Shown one piece after another: positions 17,018 through 25,624 of a DNA stretch of 49,442 nt. The DNA lies in NCBI GenBank assembly GCA_019119335.1, contig DWXF01000016.1, forward strand, positions 1 to 49,442. Direction: 5' to 3'. Position 1 is the first letter of the stretch. Every line of letters begins with the position of its first letter. Position numbers and translations under genes: made by a program. The notes under the pieces are model-generated. The model did not search any database and had not been told where the DNA came from. It saw only the letters and a list, made by a program, of their open reading frames with translations. The stretch comes from Candidatus Flavonifractor merdavium (GTDB lineage: Bacteria; Bacillota; Clostridia; Oscillospirales; Oscillospiraceae).

Positions 17018-17736
17018 TCCTGTTTCCGGCCATAGATTTGAAGAACGGTCAGGCGGTGCGTCTGTACAAGGGGGACTTTGCCACCGCCCATCAGGTGGCC
17101 GCCGATCCCCTGGCGGTGGCCAGGGACTTTTCTCATGCCGGGGCCCGGTATATCCATATGGTGGACCTGGACGGGGCCCGCAGCGGCGCCCGGCAGAACG
17201 GCTCCATTGTAAAAGCGGTGGCGGAGCAGTCCGGCCTGAAGGTGGAGCTGGGAGGCGGCATCCGCGACCTGGCCGACCTGGAGGAGGTCTTTGCTCTGGG
17301 GGTGTGGCGGTGCGTCATCGGCTCGGCCGCCGTCAGCCACCCGGAGTTCGTGAAAGAGGCGGTGGAAAAATACGGCGAGCGGGTGGCCGTGGGCATTGAC
17401 GCCATGGACGGCATCGTGAAAACCGCCGGTTGGGAACAGTCCTCGGGGCTCAACTACCTGGACTTTGCCAGATCTATGGAGCAGCTGGGGGTCCGCACCA
17501 TCATCTTCACCGACATCGCCACCGACGGCATGCTGTCCGGCCCCTCCTTTGAGCGGCTGGCTCAGCTCCAGAGGGCGGTAAGTTGTCAGATTACCGCCTC
17601 CGGCGGGGTGTCCTCCAACGAGGATCTGTCCAAACTGAACGCCATGGGCCTGTACGGAGCCATCATCGGCAAGGCATACTATGCCGGGACGGTGGATCTG
17701 CCGGCGGCGGTAAAGGAGGCGGGCGAGCAGTGTTAG
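17014..17736 (+). CDS. hisA: ProFAR isomerase
   Basis: TIM-barrel isomerase of the fourth histidine step (ProFAR to PRFAR). The product has 240 residues. It starts with [18 protein letters not shown] containing the first catalytic Asp; the second Asp lies in [15 protein letters not shown]. Two phosphate-binding half-barrel motifs are [12 protein letters not shown] and [14 protein letters not shown]. Its end overlaps the hisF GTG start. Confidence 0.97.
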   Translation: MILFPAIDLKNGQAVRLYKGDFATAHQVAADPLAVARDFSHAGARYIHMVDLDGARSGARQNGSIVKAVAEQSGLKVELGGGIRDLADLEEVFALGVWRCVIGSAAVSHPEFVKEAVEKYGERVAVGIDAMDGIVKTAGWEQSSGLNYLDFARSMEQLGVRTIIFTDIATDGMLSGPSFERLAQLQRAVSCQITASGGVSSNEDLSKLNAMGLYGAIIGKAYYAGTVDLPAAVKEAGEQC

Positions 17737-18485
17737 CCAAACGGATCATCCCCTGCCTGGACGTGCGGGACGGCCGGGTGGTGAAGGGGGTCAACTTTGT
17801 CAACATCCGGGACGCCGGAGACCCGGTGGAGCTGGCCAAATATTATTCCGACCAGGGGGCCGACGAGATCGTGTTCCTGGATATCACCGCCACCAGCGAC
17901 GCCCGGGACACCGTGGCCGACGTGGTGGAGCGCACCGCCGCCCAAGTGTTCGTCCCTCTGACGGTGGGGGGCGGCATCCGCACCGTGGAGGACTTTCAGC
18001 GTTTGCTGCGGGCGGGGGCGGATAAAATTTCGGTGAACTCTGCCGCCGTGGCCCGGCCGGAGCTGATCGCCCAGGCGGCGGAGCGGTTCGGCTCCCAGTG
18101 TGTGGTGCTGGCCGCCGACGCCCGGGCCAGAGGTGACGGCACCTGGGAGGTTGTCGTGGCGGGCGGAAGAAAACCCACCGGTATGGACCTCATCCAGTGG
18201 GTCAAACAGGCGGAAGCCCTGGGGGCGGGGGAGATTCTGCTCACCTCCATGGACGCCGACGGCACCAAGGCGGGCTTTGATTTGGCCATGACAAAGGCGG
18301 TCACCGAGGCGGTGTCTATCCCTGTTATCGCCTCCGGGGGCTGCGGGTCCCTGGCCCATTTCGCGGAGGTATTTGAAAAGACCGGCTGCGACGCCGCCCT
18401 GGCCGCCTCTCTGTTCCACTTCGGGGAGCTGACGGTGCCCGAGGTGAAGGATTACCTCCGTACCCAAAACATCCCCGTGAGGTGA
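17730..18485 (+). CDS. hisF: Imidazole glycerol phosphate synthase, cyclase subunit
   Basis: TIM-barrel partner of HisH that converts PRFAR plus ammonia to IGP and AICAR. The product has 251 residues beginning at GTG 17730 ([19 protein letters not shown], with catalytic Asp11), with the second catalytic Asp in the [10 protein letters not shown] strand. Phosphate sites are [12 protein letters not shown] and [19 protein letters not shown] (17713-17719) lies 10 bases upstream. The insertion-like [11 protein letters not shown] segment is ordinary for HisF. Confidence 0.97.
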   Translation: MLAKRIIPCLDVRDGRVVKGVNFVNIRDAGDPVELAKYYSDQGADEIVFLDITATSDARDTVADVVERTAAQVFVPLTVGGGIRTVEDFQRLLRAGADKISVNSAAVARPELIAQAAERFGSQCVVLAADARARGDGTWEVVVAGGRKPTGMDLIQWVKQAEALGAGEILLTSMDADGTKAGFDLAMTKAVTEAVSIPVIASGGCGSLAHFAEVFEKTGCDAALAASLFHFGELTVPEVKDYLRTQNIPVR

Positions 18486-18488
18486 ACC

Positions 18489-18821
18489 ATGGACTTTGAT
18501 TTGAATTTGCTCTTTCAGAAATCCGACCTGATCCCGGTGATCATCCAGGACGCGGAGACAAAGGATATTCTGATGCTGGGCTTTACCAACCGGGAGGCGG
18601 TGGAGCTGACTCTGAAAACCAGGACCGCCTGGTTCTGGTCCCGCAGCCGTCAGAAGCTGTGGAACAAGGGGGAGAGCTCGGGTCACTTCCTCCACGTGAA
18701 GAAGGTGGTCACCGACTGCGACACCGACACCCTGCTCTATCTCTGCGTTCCCCAGGGCCCCACCTGCCACACCGGGGCCAGAAGCTGCTTTTTCAACGAC
18801 ATTTGGGAGGAAACCACATGA
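18489..18821 (+). CDS. hisI: Phosphoribosyl-AMP cyclohydrolase
   Basis: Zinc- and magnesium-dependent ring-opening of PR-AMP. The product has 110 residues, the stand-alone form with HisE as a separate protein. Motifs: MLGFTNREAVELTL, TAWFWSRSRQKLWNKGE, the metal site in VTDCDTDTLLYL, and Cys in GPTCHTGARSCF. It overlaps hisE by ATGA. Confidence 0.97.
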   Translation: MDFDLNLLFQKSDLIPVIIQDAETKDILMLGFTNREAVELTLKTRTAWFWSRSRQKLWNKGESSGHFLHVKKVVTDCDTDTLLYLCVPQGPTCHTGARSCFFNDIWEETT

Positions 18822-19147
18822 ACGATACCGTACTGCGCGACCTGTACCAGGTGGTGCTGAACCGCAAGAGCGACCCTCAGGAGGGGTCCTACACCTGCTA
18901 CCTGTTTGACAAGGGCCTGGACAAGATCCTGAAGAAGGTGGGGGAGGAGTGCTCCGAGACCATCATCGCCGCCAAGAACGGCAAGCAGGAGGAGACGGTG
19001 GGGGAGATCTCCGACCTTATCTACCACCTGATGGTGATGATGGCCCAGCAGAATATCCCCCTGGACGCGGTGCTGGCCGAACTGGAGCGCCGCAGCCACA
19101 AGATCGGCAATCTCAAGCAGATGAAAACCGTGGACCACGAGACCTGA
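18818..19147 (+). CDS. hisE: Phosphoribosyl-ATP pyrophosphatase
   Basis: MazG-like helical pyrophosphatase that turns PR-ATP into PR-AMP. The product has 109 residues. The magnesium-binding motif is visible as KKVGEECSETIIAAKNG followed by ETVGEISDLIYHLMVMM. It is the last gene of the his operon, with the terminator starting at its stop codon. Confidence 0.96.
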   Translation: MNDTVLRDLYQVVLNRKSDPQEGSYTCYLFDKGLDKILKKVGEECSETIIAAKNGKQEETVGEISDLIYHLMVMMAQQNIPLDAVLAELERRSHKIGNLKQMKTVDHET

Positions 19148-19182
19148 AAAGGAGGCGCTGCCCAGGCAGCGCCTCCTTTTTT
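19147..19182. terminator. Bidirectional terminator, his operon / peptidoglycan-binding genes
   Basis: An 11-12-bp perfect stem (19151-19161 with 19266-type complement at 19166-19176, core GGAGGCGCTGC) is flanked by AAAA on the left and TTTTTT on the right. It serves hisE on the plus strand and can also serve the convergent gene ending at 19181. Confidence 0.9.
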
Positions 19183-19714
19183 ATGCCTGACCGTAGGTGA
19201 CGAACAGGGTATACAGCCGGCTGATGGTGTTCCAGCTGTCCTGATCCAGGATGCCGGTCTCCGGCCGGCCGTCCAGCCGCTGGATCCAGCGGATGTTGCG
19301 CTGGGTGGCGGCGTCGTTCTGGCCGGTGACGGGGGCAGACTCCACCCCGTCCAGCAGCCGGGCCAGGGCCCGGAACATGGATTGCACCAGATAGAGGTGG
19401 ACGCTGTTCTGGTCCGGCTGGACGGTGAAATCGCCCTTGGGGTAGGTCCGGCCGGGGAGAGGGCCCGCCAGCCGGGCCCTGGCCTGGAGATAGAGGGCGG
19501 CGATGGCGTCCCAGGTGGCCTGGTTCACCTGCCCGGTGACCGGGGGGAAAAACTCCCGCTGGAACAGCATGACGGCCTCCAGGGTGCGCTCCCCAAAGAT
19601 GCCGTCAGGGGTGAGGCGGGGGAGAAAATCATAGAGGAAGGACAGCTCCCGCAGCATGGTCTGGAGGCTGCGGACGGGCTGGCCGATAAGGCGGATCTCC
19701 TGGGGTACAATCAT
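19181..19714 (-). CDS. Peptidoglycan-binding domain protein
   Basis: The 177-residue product carries two PG_binding_1-like repeats. The first (about residues 8-65) has the pattern VRSLQTMLRELSFLYD...LTPDGIFGERTLEAVMLFQ...VTGQVNQATWDAI. The second (about 105-165) has VQSMFRALARLLD...VTGQNDAATQRNIRWIQRL...TGILDQDSWNTI. No catalytic domain or signal peptide is visible. It overlaps the upstream SpoIID-like gene by ATGA, so the two are made together. The likely role is anchoring to cell wall or spore cortex (inference). Confidence 0.85.
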   Translation of the reverse strand: MIVPQEIRLIGQPVRSLQTMLRELSFLYDFLPRLTPDGIFGERTLEAVMLFQREFFPPVTGQVNQATWDAIAALYLQARARLAGPLPGRTYPKGDFTVQPDQNSVHLYLVQSMFRALARLLDGVESAPVTGQNDAATQRNIRWIQRLDGRPETGILDQDSWNTISRLYTLFVTYGQA

Positions 19715-20931
19715 GAGGCGGCTCCTCTCTGGTCGGCGGAGCCCAGGGTCATGGGCTGGCCGGGATACTGGGTCAGGCCGGTGGCCTGGCTCTCAGGCAG
19801 GTCGGGACGGAATTGCTCGGGGATCACGTTGGTGTAGGTGCTCACCGCGTCCACGATACCGGCATACAGCCGGTACAGGGCGGCCCAGGTCTGGGGGCCC
19901 ATGATGCCGTCCTGGGGCAGGCCGGTCATCTGCTGGACGGCAATGACGGCGTTTTTGGTGGCCGGGCCGTAGATGCCGTCGATGGCCACCGAGGGAATGT
20001 TGCTGTAAAACTCGGCCACCACCGACAGCACATACTGGATCACCTTCACCGATTCCCCGCGGTCCCCCTCCCGCAGCACGTTGGGGAAGGGCTGACTGCC
20101 GGTTTCGGGGTAATAGGTCTGGCCCTGGCTGATGAGCTCCGCCAGGTCCAGCACCCCCACGTAGAGAAACACCATTTTATACCAGGTGGAGTTGCCCACG
20201 ATGCCGTCGGGGGTCAGGTCGAAGATCTCCTGGAACTTTTTCACCGCCGCCTCGGTGGCCGGGCCGAAGACGCCGTCCACCGGGTAGACCTTGGGTATGG
20301 CGGGGTAGTCCCGGGAGATCCGGTTGAGCATCACCTGGATGCGCTGCACCGCCTCGCCGCTGTCGTACCGGCGGATGGGGTAGCCGGGGTAGGAGTAGCG
20401 GATGCCCTGCACCGGGGCGTTGGTCACCAGTTCGATGTTGTCGCCGTAGTAGTAGCGCAGGATGGACATATAATCGGCTCCCTCTTCCGCCATGGCCTGG
20501 CTGCCCCACTGGGAAAGCCCGTCGCAGGTGACGGTGGTGCCGTTGCAGAATTTGGCGGCCAGGGGCTCCACAAAGCCGATGCGCCGTATGTAGGAGTTGA
20601 ACATCTCATCCACCAGCTGACTGATGTTCTCAAAGATGTTGCGGCCCTTGATGAACTTCTGGTCGTAGGCGGTGGAGGAGGTGATGTTGAAGGGGTAGCC
20701 CCGGCTGGGGTAGAACTCGGTGTATACCCGGTTGAGGGCAAAGGAGATGATGGCCAGAATGTTGGCCTGGAGGGCGGCGGTCTCCCAGGTGGGGTAGATT
20801 TCGCTGGAGGCCACGTTTTTCACGTAATCGGGAAAGGAGACCGTGACGTTCTCCGCGTTGGACCCCGGAGGGCCCAGGTGGACCGTGATGTACTGGGGCA
20901 CATAGGGGGTAATGGGCAGGGTTTCAGGCAT
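19711..20931 (-). CDS. SpoIID-like domain protein with two peptidoglycan-binding domains
   Basis: The 406-residue product has an N-terminal SpoIID/LytB-like domain (about 15-175): VSFPDYVKNVASSEIYPTW, AALQANILAIISFALNRVY, and LSQWGSQAMAEEGADYMSIL, matching the family's SQxGAxxMA...YxxILxYYY pattern. SpoIID itself is a spore-cortex lytic transglycosylase; whether this homologue is catalytic is not clear. Two PG_binding_1 domains follow (about 190-265, VDGVFGPATEAAVKKFQ; about 285-355, IDGIYGPATKNAVIAVQ). No signal peptide is seen. The SD AAGGAGGG lies 6 bases before the ATG. Confidence 0.85.
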   Translation of the reverse strand: MPETLPITPYVPQYITVHLGPPGSNAENVTVSFPDYVKNVASSEIYPTWETAALQANILAIISFALNRVYTEFYPSRGYPFNITSSTAYDQKFIKGRNIFENISQLVDEMFNSYIRRIGFVEPLAAKFCNGTTVTCDGLSQWGSQAMAEEGADYMSILRYYYGDNIELVTNAPVQGIRYSYPGYPIRRYDSGEAVQRIQVMLNRISRDYPAIPKVYPVDGVFGPATEAAVKKFQEIFDLTPDGIVGNSTWYKMVFLYVGVLDLAELISQGQTYYPETGSQPFPNVLREGDRGESVKVIQYVLSVVAEFYSNIPSVAIDGIYGPATKNAVIAVQQMTGLPQDGIMGPQTWAALYRLYAGIVDAVSTYTNVIPEQFRPDLPESQATGLTQYPGQPMTLGSADQRGAAS

Positions 20932-20943
20932 GCTATCCCTCCT

Positions 20944-21333
20944 TTACAGGCTCTGGGGCGGGATGTTCACCGGGTGCTCGGGCAGCAGGGCGTCCGTCTG
21001 CTCCGGCAGGGGGATGAGCTCCAGCTCCTGCAGGGTCTGGGTGCCGGGGAAAATCTGCACGTTTTCCACCACCAGCAGCTCATAGCCCGGAGATTCCGCC
21101 CAGATGTCGCACACCGCGAAGGGCTCCACCGTGCCGGGAGACTCGCTGGCGGCGGCGTCCGGGGTGCTCACCTGTACCGGGGCGGTGCGGCCGTTTCCGT
21201 CGGTGACCCGCACCGCCAGCAGCTTGTGCCGCCCCTCCGCTCCCCGCTGGGTAAAGGCCACCGTGGCGCCCGATACGGGAATCTGGGCCCTTGAGGTGTA
21301 AACCCGGGTCAAAATGGTTCCAAATGCGTCCAA
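20944..21333 (-). CDS. Small protein with carboxypeptidase-regulatory-like fold, unknown function
   Basis: The 129-residue product shows QIPVSGATVAFTQRG near its start, the GxxVxGAxV pattern of carboxypeptidase-regulatory or transthyretin-like beta sandwiches, then VTDGNGRTAPVQVSTPD, and a Pro-rich C terminus. I choose a TTG start at 21333 because AAGGAGG stands 8 bases upstream; an ATG at 21357 has that SD inside the gene. It heads the three-gene minus-strand operon with the two peptidoglycan-binding genes, which suggests a shared envelope or spore role. Function is unknown. Confidence 0.7.
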   Translation of the reverse strand: MDAFGTILTRVYTSRAQIPVSGATVAFTQRGAEGRHKLLAVRVTDGNGRTAPVQVSTPDAAASESPGTVEPFAVCDIWAESPGYELLVVENVQIFPGTQTLQELELIPLPEQTDALLPEHPVNIPPQSL

Positions 21334-21407
21334 CTGACATTCCTCCTTTTGCGGCATCCTATGCCGCCGGCCCCTCCGGGGTTCCCCGGTGAATTGGGCG
21401 GGAGAAG

Positions 21408-21443
21408 TTGACAAGGGCACCTGTTTCGAGTAAACTAAACAGG
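21408..21443 (+). promoter_or_regulatory. rex promoter with dyad over the -10
   Basis: TTGACA (21408-21413), a 17-base spacer and TAAACT (21431-21436) make a good promoter. A perfect 7-bp inverted repeat, CCTGTTT (21420-21426) and AAACAGG (21437-21443), brackets the -10 and is a candidate operator. Its 10-base spacing does not match the standard Rex box (TTGTTAA-N4-TTAACAA), so autoregulation by Rex is uncertain. Confidence 0.75.
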
Positions 21444-21480
21444 AACGATTGGCAGTTATGCTCTGGAAAGAGTGTGATTT

Positions 21481-22116
21481 ATGATGAAAAAGCAAAAGGT
21501 GTCCAGTGCGGTGATCCGCCGCCTGCCCCGATATTACCGGCACCTGAACGACCTGCATCAGGCGGGGGTGGAGCGTATCTCCTCCAACGCCCTGGGGGCG
21601 TCTCTGGGCCTTACTGCCTCCCAGATCCGGCAGGACCTGTCCTGCTTCGGCGAATTCGGCCAGCAGGGCTACGGCTATAATGTGAGCAGCCTGCGGGACG
21701 AGGTGGCCGACATCCTGGGAGTCAACCGGGGGCACAGCGCTGTGATTTTGGGCGTGGGCAATCTGGGCCGGGCGCTGATGGAGAACTTCCACTTTGACCG
21801 CTTCGGCGTGACCCTGGCCGCCGCCTTTGACGTGGTGCCGGAGATCGTGGGGCGCTCCTGCTCCGGGGTGCCGGTGTACCATACCGATCAGCTGGAGGAG
21901 TATCTGACTCAGCATCCGGCCAATATCGGCGTGCTGACGGTGCCCGGCCGGGTGGCCAACCGGGTGGCCGAGCGGCTGGTTGCCGCCGGTGTCAAGGGGA
22001 TCTGGAACTTCACCAATATCGAGCTGACGGTGGACGCCCCCGACATCGTGGTGGAGGACGTCCACTTTGCCGACAGCCTGCTGGCCCTGAACTATATGAT
22101 CTCGGAGGCGCCATGA
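21481..22116 (+). CDS. rex: Redox-sensing transcriptional repressor Rex
   Basis: Homodimeric repressor that senses the NADH/NAD ratio and controls fermentation genes. The 211-residue product has an N-terminal winged helix (VSSAVIRRLPRYYRHL, recognition segment LGLTASQIRQDLSCFGEFGQQGYGY) and a Rossmann domain with VILGVGNLGRAL (GxGxxG, about 88-96). It ends in the domain-swapped helix (FADSLLALNYMI). Two adjacent ATGs (21481, 21484) are possible starts. Its last bases overlap the next gene. Confidence 0.96.
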   Translation: MMKKQKVSSAVIRRLPRYYRHLNDLHQAGVERISSNALGASLGLTASQIRQDLSCFGEFGQQGYGYNVSSLRDEVADILGVNRGHSAVILGVGNLGRALMENFHFDRFGVTLAAAFDVVPEIVGRSCSGVPVYHTDQLEEYLTQHPANIGVLTVPGRVANRVAERLVAAGVKGIWNFTNIELTVDAPDIVVEDVHFADSLLALNYMISEAP

Positions 22117-23267
22117 AAAAAACCATCGTACTGCTGCTGACGGCCGCCGTTTTGGTGAGCGGCGCGGCGGCTTACGCCACCGGCGCACTGACCGGGGAGT
22201 CGCTGATTTCCAAAAGCTATCTCACCGGAACCTATGTGCCCGACGTGGAAAAGCAGGTCTCCCAGCGTGTGCAGGAGCGGACGGAGCAGGTTTACCAGTC
22301 CGCCCTTACCGCCCTGAACCAGGCCCACAGCGCCTATCTGGCCCAAGCGGGCAGCGGCGGAACGGCCGGAACGGGAACCTACGCTTCCGCCTTGGCCGAC
22401 CTGCGCTTCAAGAAGGGAGACGTGATCACCCTTTCCACCGGCTCCGGCGGGATGCTGCTGGCGGGGAGCGGGTCGGTTTCCTATGCCGGCGGCGCGGTGG
22501 TGGACGTGACGGCGGGGGAGACGATCCCCTCCGGCAGCGCCCTGGCCCTGCGGCACCGCTACCTGGCGGGGGAGAATACCACCGCCAGCCTGACCATCAC
22601 CTCGGATACCGCGGTGCTCAGCGTGGAGGGGTATTATTCCCTTGCACCCAGCGGCAGCGTGGATTATAACGCCCTGGCCGACGCCCTGTTCGAGATGGGC
22701 CTGTTTCAGGGCAGCGGCACCACGTACGGCAGCGGCTACGATCTGGAGAACCCCACCACCCGGATCATGGGGGTTGTGATGTTCCTCCGCCTTATCGGGG
22801 AGGAGCAGGCCGCCCTGTCCAGCACGGCGGTCAACCCCTTTGTGGACACCCCCGCCTGGTGTGACCGCTATGTGGCCTATGCCTTTGAGAAGGGCTATAC
22901 CAACGGCGTGGGGGAGAGTCCCTCCGGGGCGCTGTACTTCGCCCCCGACCGCCAGATCTCCGCGGAGGAGTATGTGACCCTGATCCTCCGGGCCCTGGGC
23001 TATACCGACAGCGGGGCTGCCCCCGACTTTACCTGGGATACCGCCGTGTCCAGGGCTGTGTCCTGGGGGCTCCTCAGCAGCGGGGAGCAGGCCATGCTGT
23101 CCCAGAGCCAGTTTTTGCGGGCCCAGGTGGTCTATCTCTCCTATTTTGCCCTGAACGCCCCCATGAAGGGGGGCGGCGTGCTGCTGGACCGCACCGTGTC
23201 CAGCGGCGGACTGAACCGCAGCCAGCTGGAGCAGGTTATGGCGGCGGTGACGGTGCCAAGACTGTAA
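22113..23267 (+). CDS. Secreted SLH-domain protein
   Basis: The 384-residue product begins with a signal peptide (KKTIVLLLTAAVLVSGAAAYA, cleavage near residue 22). A Ser/Gly-rich region and a beta-rich segment (about 90-170) follow. The C-terminal half (about 185-350) has S-layer-homology-like repeats: TRIMGVVMFLRLIGEE, NPFVDTPAWCDRYVAYAFEKG, APDRQISAEEYVTLILRALGY, and AVSWGLLSSGEQAM. SLH domains bind secondary wall polymers, so it is likely held at the cell surface. It overlaps rex by ATGA, an odd pairing for a surface protein and a cytosolic redox repressor. Confidence 0.85.
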   Translation: MKKTIVLLLTAAVLVSGAAAYATGALTGESLISKSYLTGTYVPDVEKQVSQRVQERTEQVYQSALTALNQAHSAYLAQAGSGGTAGTGTYASALADLRFKKGDVITLSTGSGGMLLAGSGSVSYAGGAVVDVTAGETIPSGSALALRHRYLAGENTTASLTITSDTAVLSVEGYYSLAPSGSVDYNALADALFEMGLFQGSGTTYGSGYDLENPTTRIMGVVMFLRLIGEEQAALSSTAVNPFVDTPAWCDRYVAYAFEKGYTNGVGESPSGALYFAPDRQISAEEYVTLILRALGYTDSGAAPDFTWDTAVSRAVSWGLLSSGEQAMLSQSQFLRAQVVYLSYFALNAPMKGGGVLLDRTVSSGGLNRSQLEQVMAAVTVPRL

Positions 23268-23273
23268 GATGGG

Positions 23274-23305
23274 AACGCGCGGCCCCTTTGGGGGCCGCGC
23301 GTTTT
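23274..23305 (+). terminator. Terminator after the SLH gene
   Basis: A perfect 13-bp stem (23274-23286 with 23291-23303, AACGCGCGGCCCC/GGGGCCGCGCGTT, TTTG loop) is followed by TTTTG. Confidence 0.92.
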
Positions 23306-23357
23306 GTCTGTCAGAATGGACAGGGTGGAAGGGGAGGAGTTTTGGTGATGTTGCGCA

Positions 23358-23386
23358 TTGACAACTGTTAGCAATGAAACTAAACT
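23358..23386 (+). promoter_or_regulatory. marR-ABC exporter promoter with candidate operator
   Basis: TTGACA (23358-23363), a 17-base spacer and TAAACT (23381-23386). The spacer holds GTTAG (23367-23371) and CTAAAC (23380-23385), an imperfect dyad placed between -35 and -10 where a MarR repressor would block RNA polymerase. Autoregulation by the first gene of the operon is inference. Confidence 0.75.
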
Positions 23387-23415
23387 GATGGTAGCGCAAA
23401 AAAGGAGATGAGCGG

Positions 23416-23850
23416 ATGCGTCAGGAGCACCACGTGGGATATGAGATCAAGGCGCTGGCCAACCTCTTGCGGCGCAAGGTGCTGGAGACCGCAGGGACGC
23501 CTGAAGGGGACGATTTTACCGAGATGCAGGCCAAGATCCTGGGCTTTTTGTGCCACAATCAGGATCAGGAGGTGTACCAGAAGGATATTGAGGAGGCCTT
23601 TTACATCCGGCGGTCCACCGCCTCCCGCCTGCTCAAGCGGCTGGAGGCCGACGGCTTTATCCTGCGGCAGCCGGTGTCCTGGGACGCCCGGCTCAAGCGG
23701 GTGACCACCACGCCCAAAGCGGAGGCCCTGCATCAGGAGATCATGGAGCGTATTTCCAGCGTGGAGCGGACGCTGACCCGGGACATCTCCCGGCAGGAGC
23801 TGGACCAGTTTCTGGCCACTGTGGAAAAGCTCAAGCGGAACCTGATGTAA
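23416..23850 (+). CDS. MarR-family transcriptional regulator
   Basis: The 144-residue product is a winged-helix dimeric regulator. Helix-turn-helix and wing are visible in FTEMQAKILGFLCHN, VYQKDIEEAFYIRRSTASRLLKRLEADGFI, and SWDARLKRVTTTPKAEAL, where the Asp-x-Arg of the wing is the family hallmark. The SD AAAGGAG (23401-23407) favours ATG 23416. Position at the head of a drug-exporter operon and the dyad in its promoter suggest it represses the exporter until a ligand binds. Confidence 0.92.
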   Translation: MRQEHHVGYEIKALANLLRRKVLETAGTPEGDDFTEMQAKILGFLCHNQDQEVYQKDIEEAFYIRRSTASRLLKRLEADGFILRQPVSWDARLKRVTTTPKAEALHQEIMERISSVERTLTRDISRQELDQFLATVEKLKRNLM

Positions 23851-23884
23851 GGGCGCGACAACTGAGATCCTAAGGAGGAAACCT

Positions 23885-25624
23885 ATGAAGAAGAAACGAG
23901 GGCTTACAAGCTGTATTCAGGAATTTACGCGGGATACCATTCTCACCCCCATCTTTGTCATCGGTGAGGTGGCCTTTGACGTGCTGATCCCCATGATGAC
24001 CGGCAAGCTGCTGGACGAGGGCGTGAAGGCGGGCAGCATGTCCCATATTCTGCGGTACGGAGTTCTGGTGGTGGCCATGGCCCTGATGGCCCTGCTGCTG
24101 GGCGCCCTGTCCGGCCGGTTTGCCGCCCGGGCCTCCACCGGTTTCTCCCGCAATCTGCGCCGGGAGATGTATCAGCAGGTGCAGAAGTTTTCCTTTTCCA
24201 ACATTGACAAATTTTCCACCGGCGGCATCATTACCCGCCTGACCACCGATGTGACCAACGTGCAGATGGCCTTTATGATGATTATTCGCATCGCGGTGCG
24301 CTGCCCCATCATGCTCATCTGCGCCTGGGTGCTCACCTTCACCATCAATCCCAAGCTGGCCCTCATTTTCCTGGTGGTCATCCCCGTCCTGGCGGTGGGC
24401 CTGCTGGCGATCATGAAGTCGGCCCATCCCCTGTTTGAGCGGGTGTTCAAGAAGTACGACTGGCTGAACAACGTGGTGCAGGAGAACCTGTTGGGCATCC
24501 GGGTGGTGAAGTCCTTTGTCCGGGAGGACCACGAGAAGGAGAAGTTCGGCAAGGTGTCCAATGAGATCTACATGGACTTCTCCAAGGCGGAAAAGATCAT
24601 CGCCTTCAATATGCCCCTGATGCAGATCTGCGTCTACGCCTGTATGCTCACCGTGTCCTGGATTGGCGCCAACCTGGTGGTGGGCGGCGAGCTGACCACC
24701 GGCCAGCTCACCAGCATGTTCAGCTATATCATGATGATCCTCATGAGCCTGATGATGCTGTCCATGGTGCTGGTGATGATCATTCTGGCCCGTGCCTCCG
24801 CCGAGCGGATTGTGGAGCTGCTCAACGAGGAGAGCGACCTGAAGAACGGGCCCAACCCCGTTTACGAGGTGAAGGACGGCTCCGTGGTCTTTGAGAACGT
24901 CAGCTTCAGCTATGCCAAGGACCCCACCAAGGAGTGCCTGAAGGATGTAAACCTCACCATCAACTCCGGCGAGACGGTGGGCATCCTGGGCGGTACCGGC
25001 ACCTCCAAGACCACTCTGGTCCAGCTGATCCCCCGCCTGTATGACGCCACCGAGGGCCGTGTGCTGGTGGGCGGCGTGGACGTGCGGGACTACGACATGG
25101 ACGCCCTGCGGGAGCAGGTGGCCATGGTGCTCCAGAAGAACGTGCTGTTCTCCGGCACCATCAAGGACAATCTGCGCTGGGGCAACAAGGAGGCCACCGA
25201 CGAGGAGATGGTCCGGGTGTGCAAGCTGGCCCAGGCCGATCCCTTCATCCAGGAGTTCCCAGACAAGTACGACACCCACATCGAGCAGGGCGGCTCCAAC
25301 GTGTCCGGCGGCCAGAAGCAGCGGCTGTGTATCGCCCGGGCCCTGCTGAAAAAGCCCAAAATCCTCATTTTGGACGATTCCACCTCCGCCGTGGACACCA
25401 AGACCGACGCCCTGATCCGCAAGGCATTCCGGGAGGAGATCCCCGAGACCACCAAGTTCATCATCGCCCAGCGCATCTCCTCCATCGAGGACGCAGACAA
25501 GATTCTGGTGATGGACGGCGGCAGGATCGCCGCCATGGGCACCCACGACCAGCTCCTCAAGAGCTGCGAGATCTACCGCGAGATTTACCAGTCCCAGACG
25601 AAGGGAGGCAGCGATGATGAATAA
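23885..25624 (+). CDS. ABC exporter half-transporter with degenerate ATPase site
   Basis: The 579-residue product has six transmembrane helices (about 1-310) and a nucleotide-binding domain (about 335-579). The Walker A reads GGTGTSKT (369-376) with Ser where Gly is normal; the Walker B ends LDDS so the catalytic Glu is Asp498; and the H-loop reads AQR so the switch His is Gln529. The signature NVSGGQKQR is intact. This pattern is that of the degenerate partner in heterodimeric type IV exporters such as BmrC/BmrD or TM287/288. The SD AAGGAGG lies upstream. Substrates are not predictable; drug or peptide export is likely. Confidence 0.94.
   Translation: MKKKRGLTSCIQEFTRDTILTPIFVIGEVAFDVLIPMMTGKLLDEGVKAGSMSHILRYGVLVVAMALMALLLGALSGRFAARASTGFSRNLRREMYQQVQKFSFSNIDKFSTGGIITRLTTDVTNVQMAFMMIIRIAVRCPIMLICAWVLTFTINPKLALIFLVVIPVLAVGLLAIMKSAHPLFERVFKKYDWLNNVVQENLLGIRVVKSFVREDHEKEKFGKVSNEIYMDFSKAEKIIAFNMPLMQICVYACMLTVSWIGANLVVGGELTTGQLTSMFSYIMMILMSLMMLSMVLVMIILARASAERIVELLNEESDLKNGPNPVYEVKDGSVVFENVSFSYAKDPTKECLKDVNLTINSGETVGILGGTGTSKTTLVQLIPRLYDATEGRVLVGGVDVRDYDMDALREQVAMVLQKNVLFSGTIKDNLRWGNKEATDEEMVRVCKLAQADPFIQEFPDKYDTHIEQGGSNVSGGQKQRLCIARALLKKPKILILDDSTSAVDTKTDALIRKAFREEIPETTKFIIAQRISSIEDADKILVMDGGRIAAMGTHDQLLKSCEIYREIYQSQTKGGSDDE

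Noticed and set aside
21345..21360. GGCATAG-ATG sequence on the minus strand before the peptidoglycan-binding operon, resembling one at 27528-27540, as sporulation sigma-factor promoters
   Set aside because: The -10-like core matches SigE/SigK consensus poorly and no -35 at proper distance is seen in either place.
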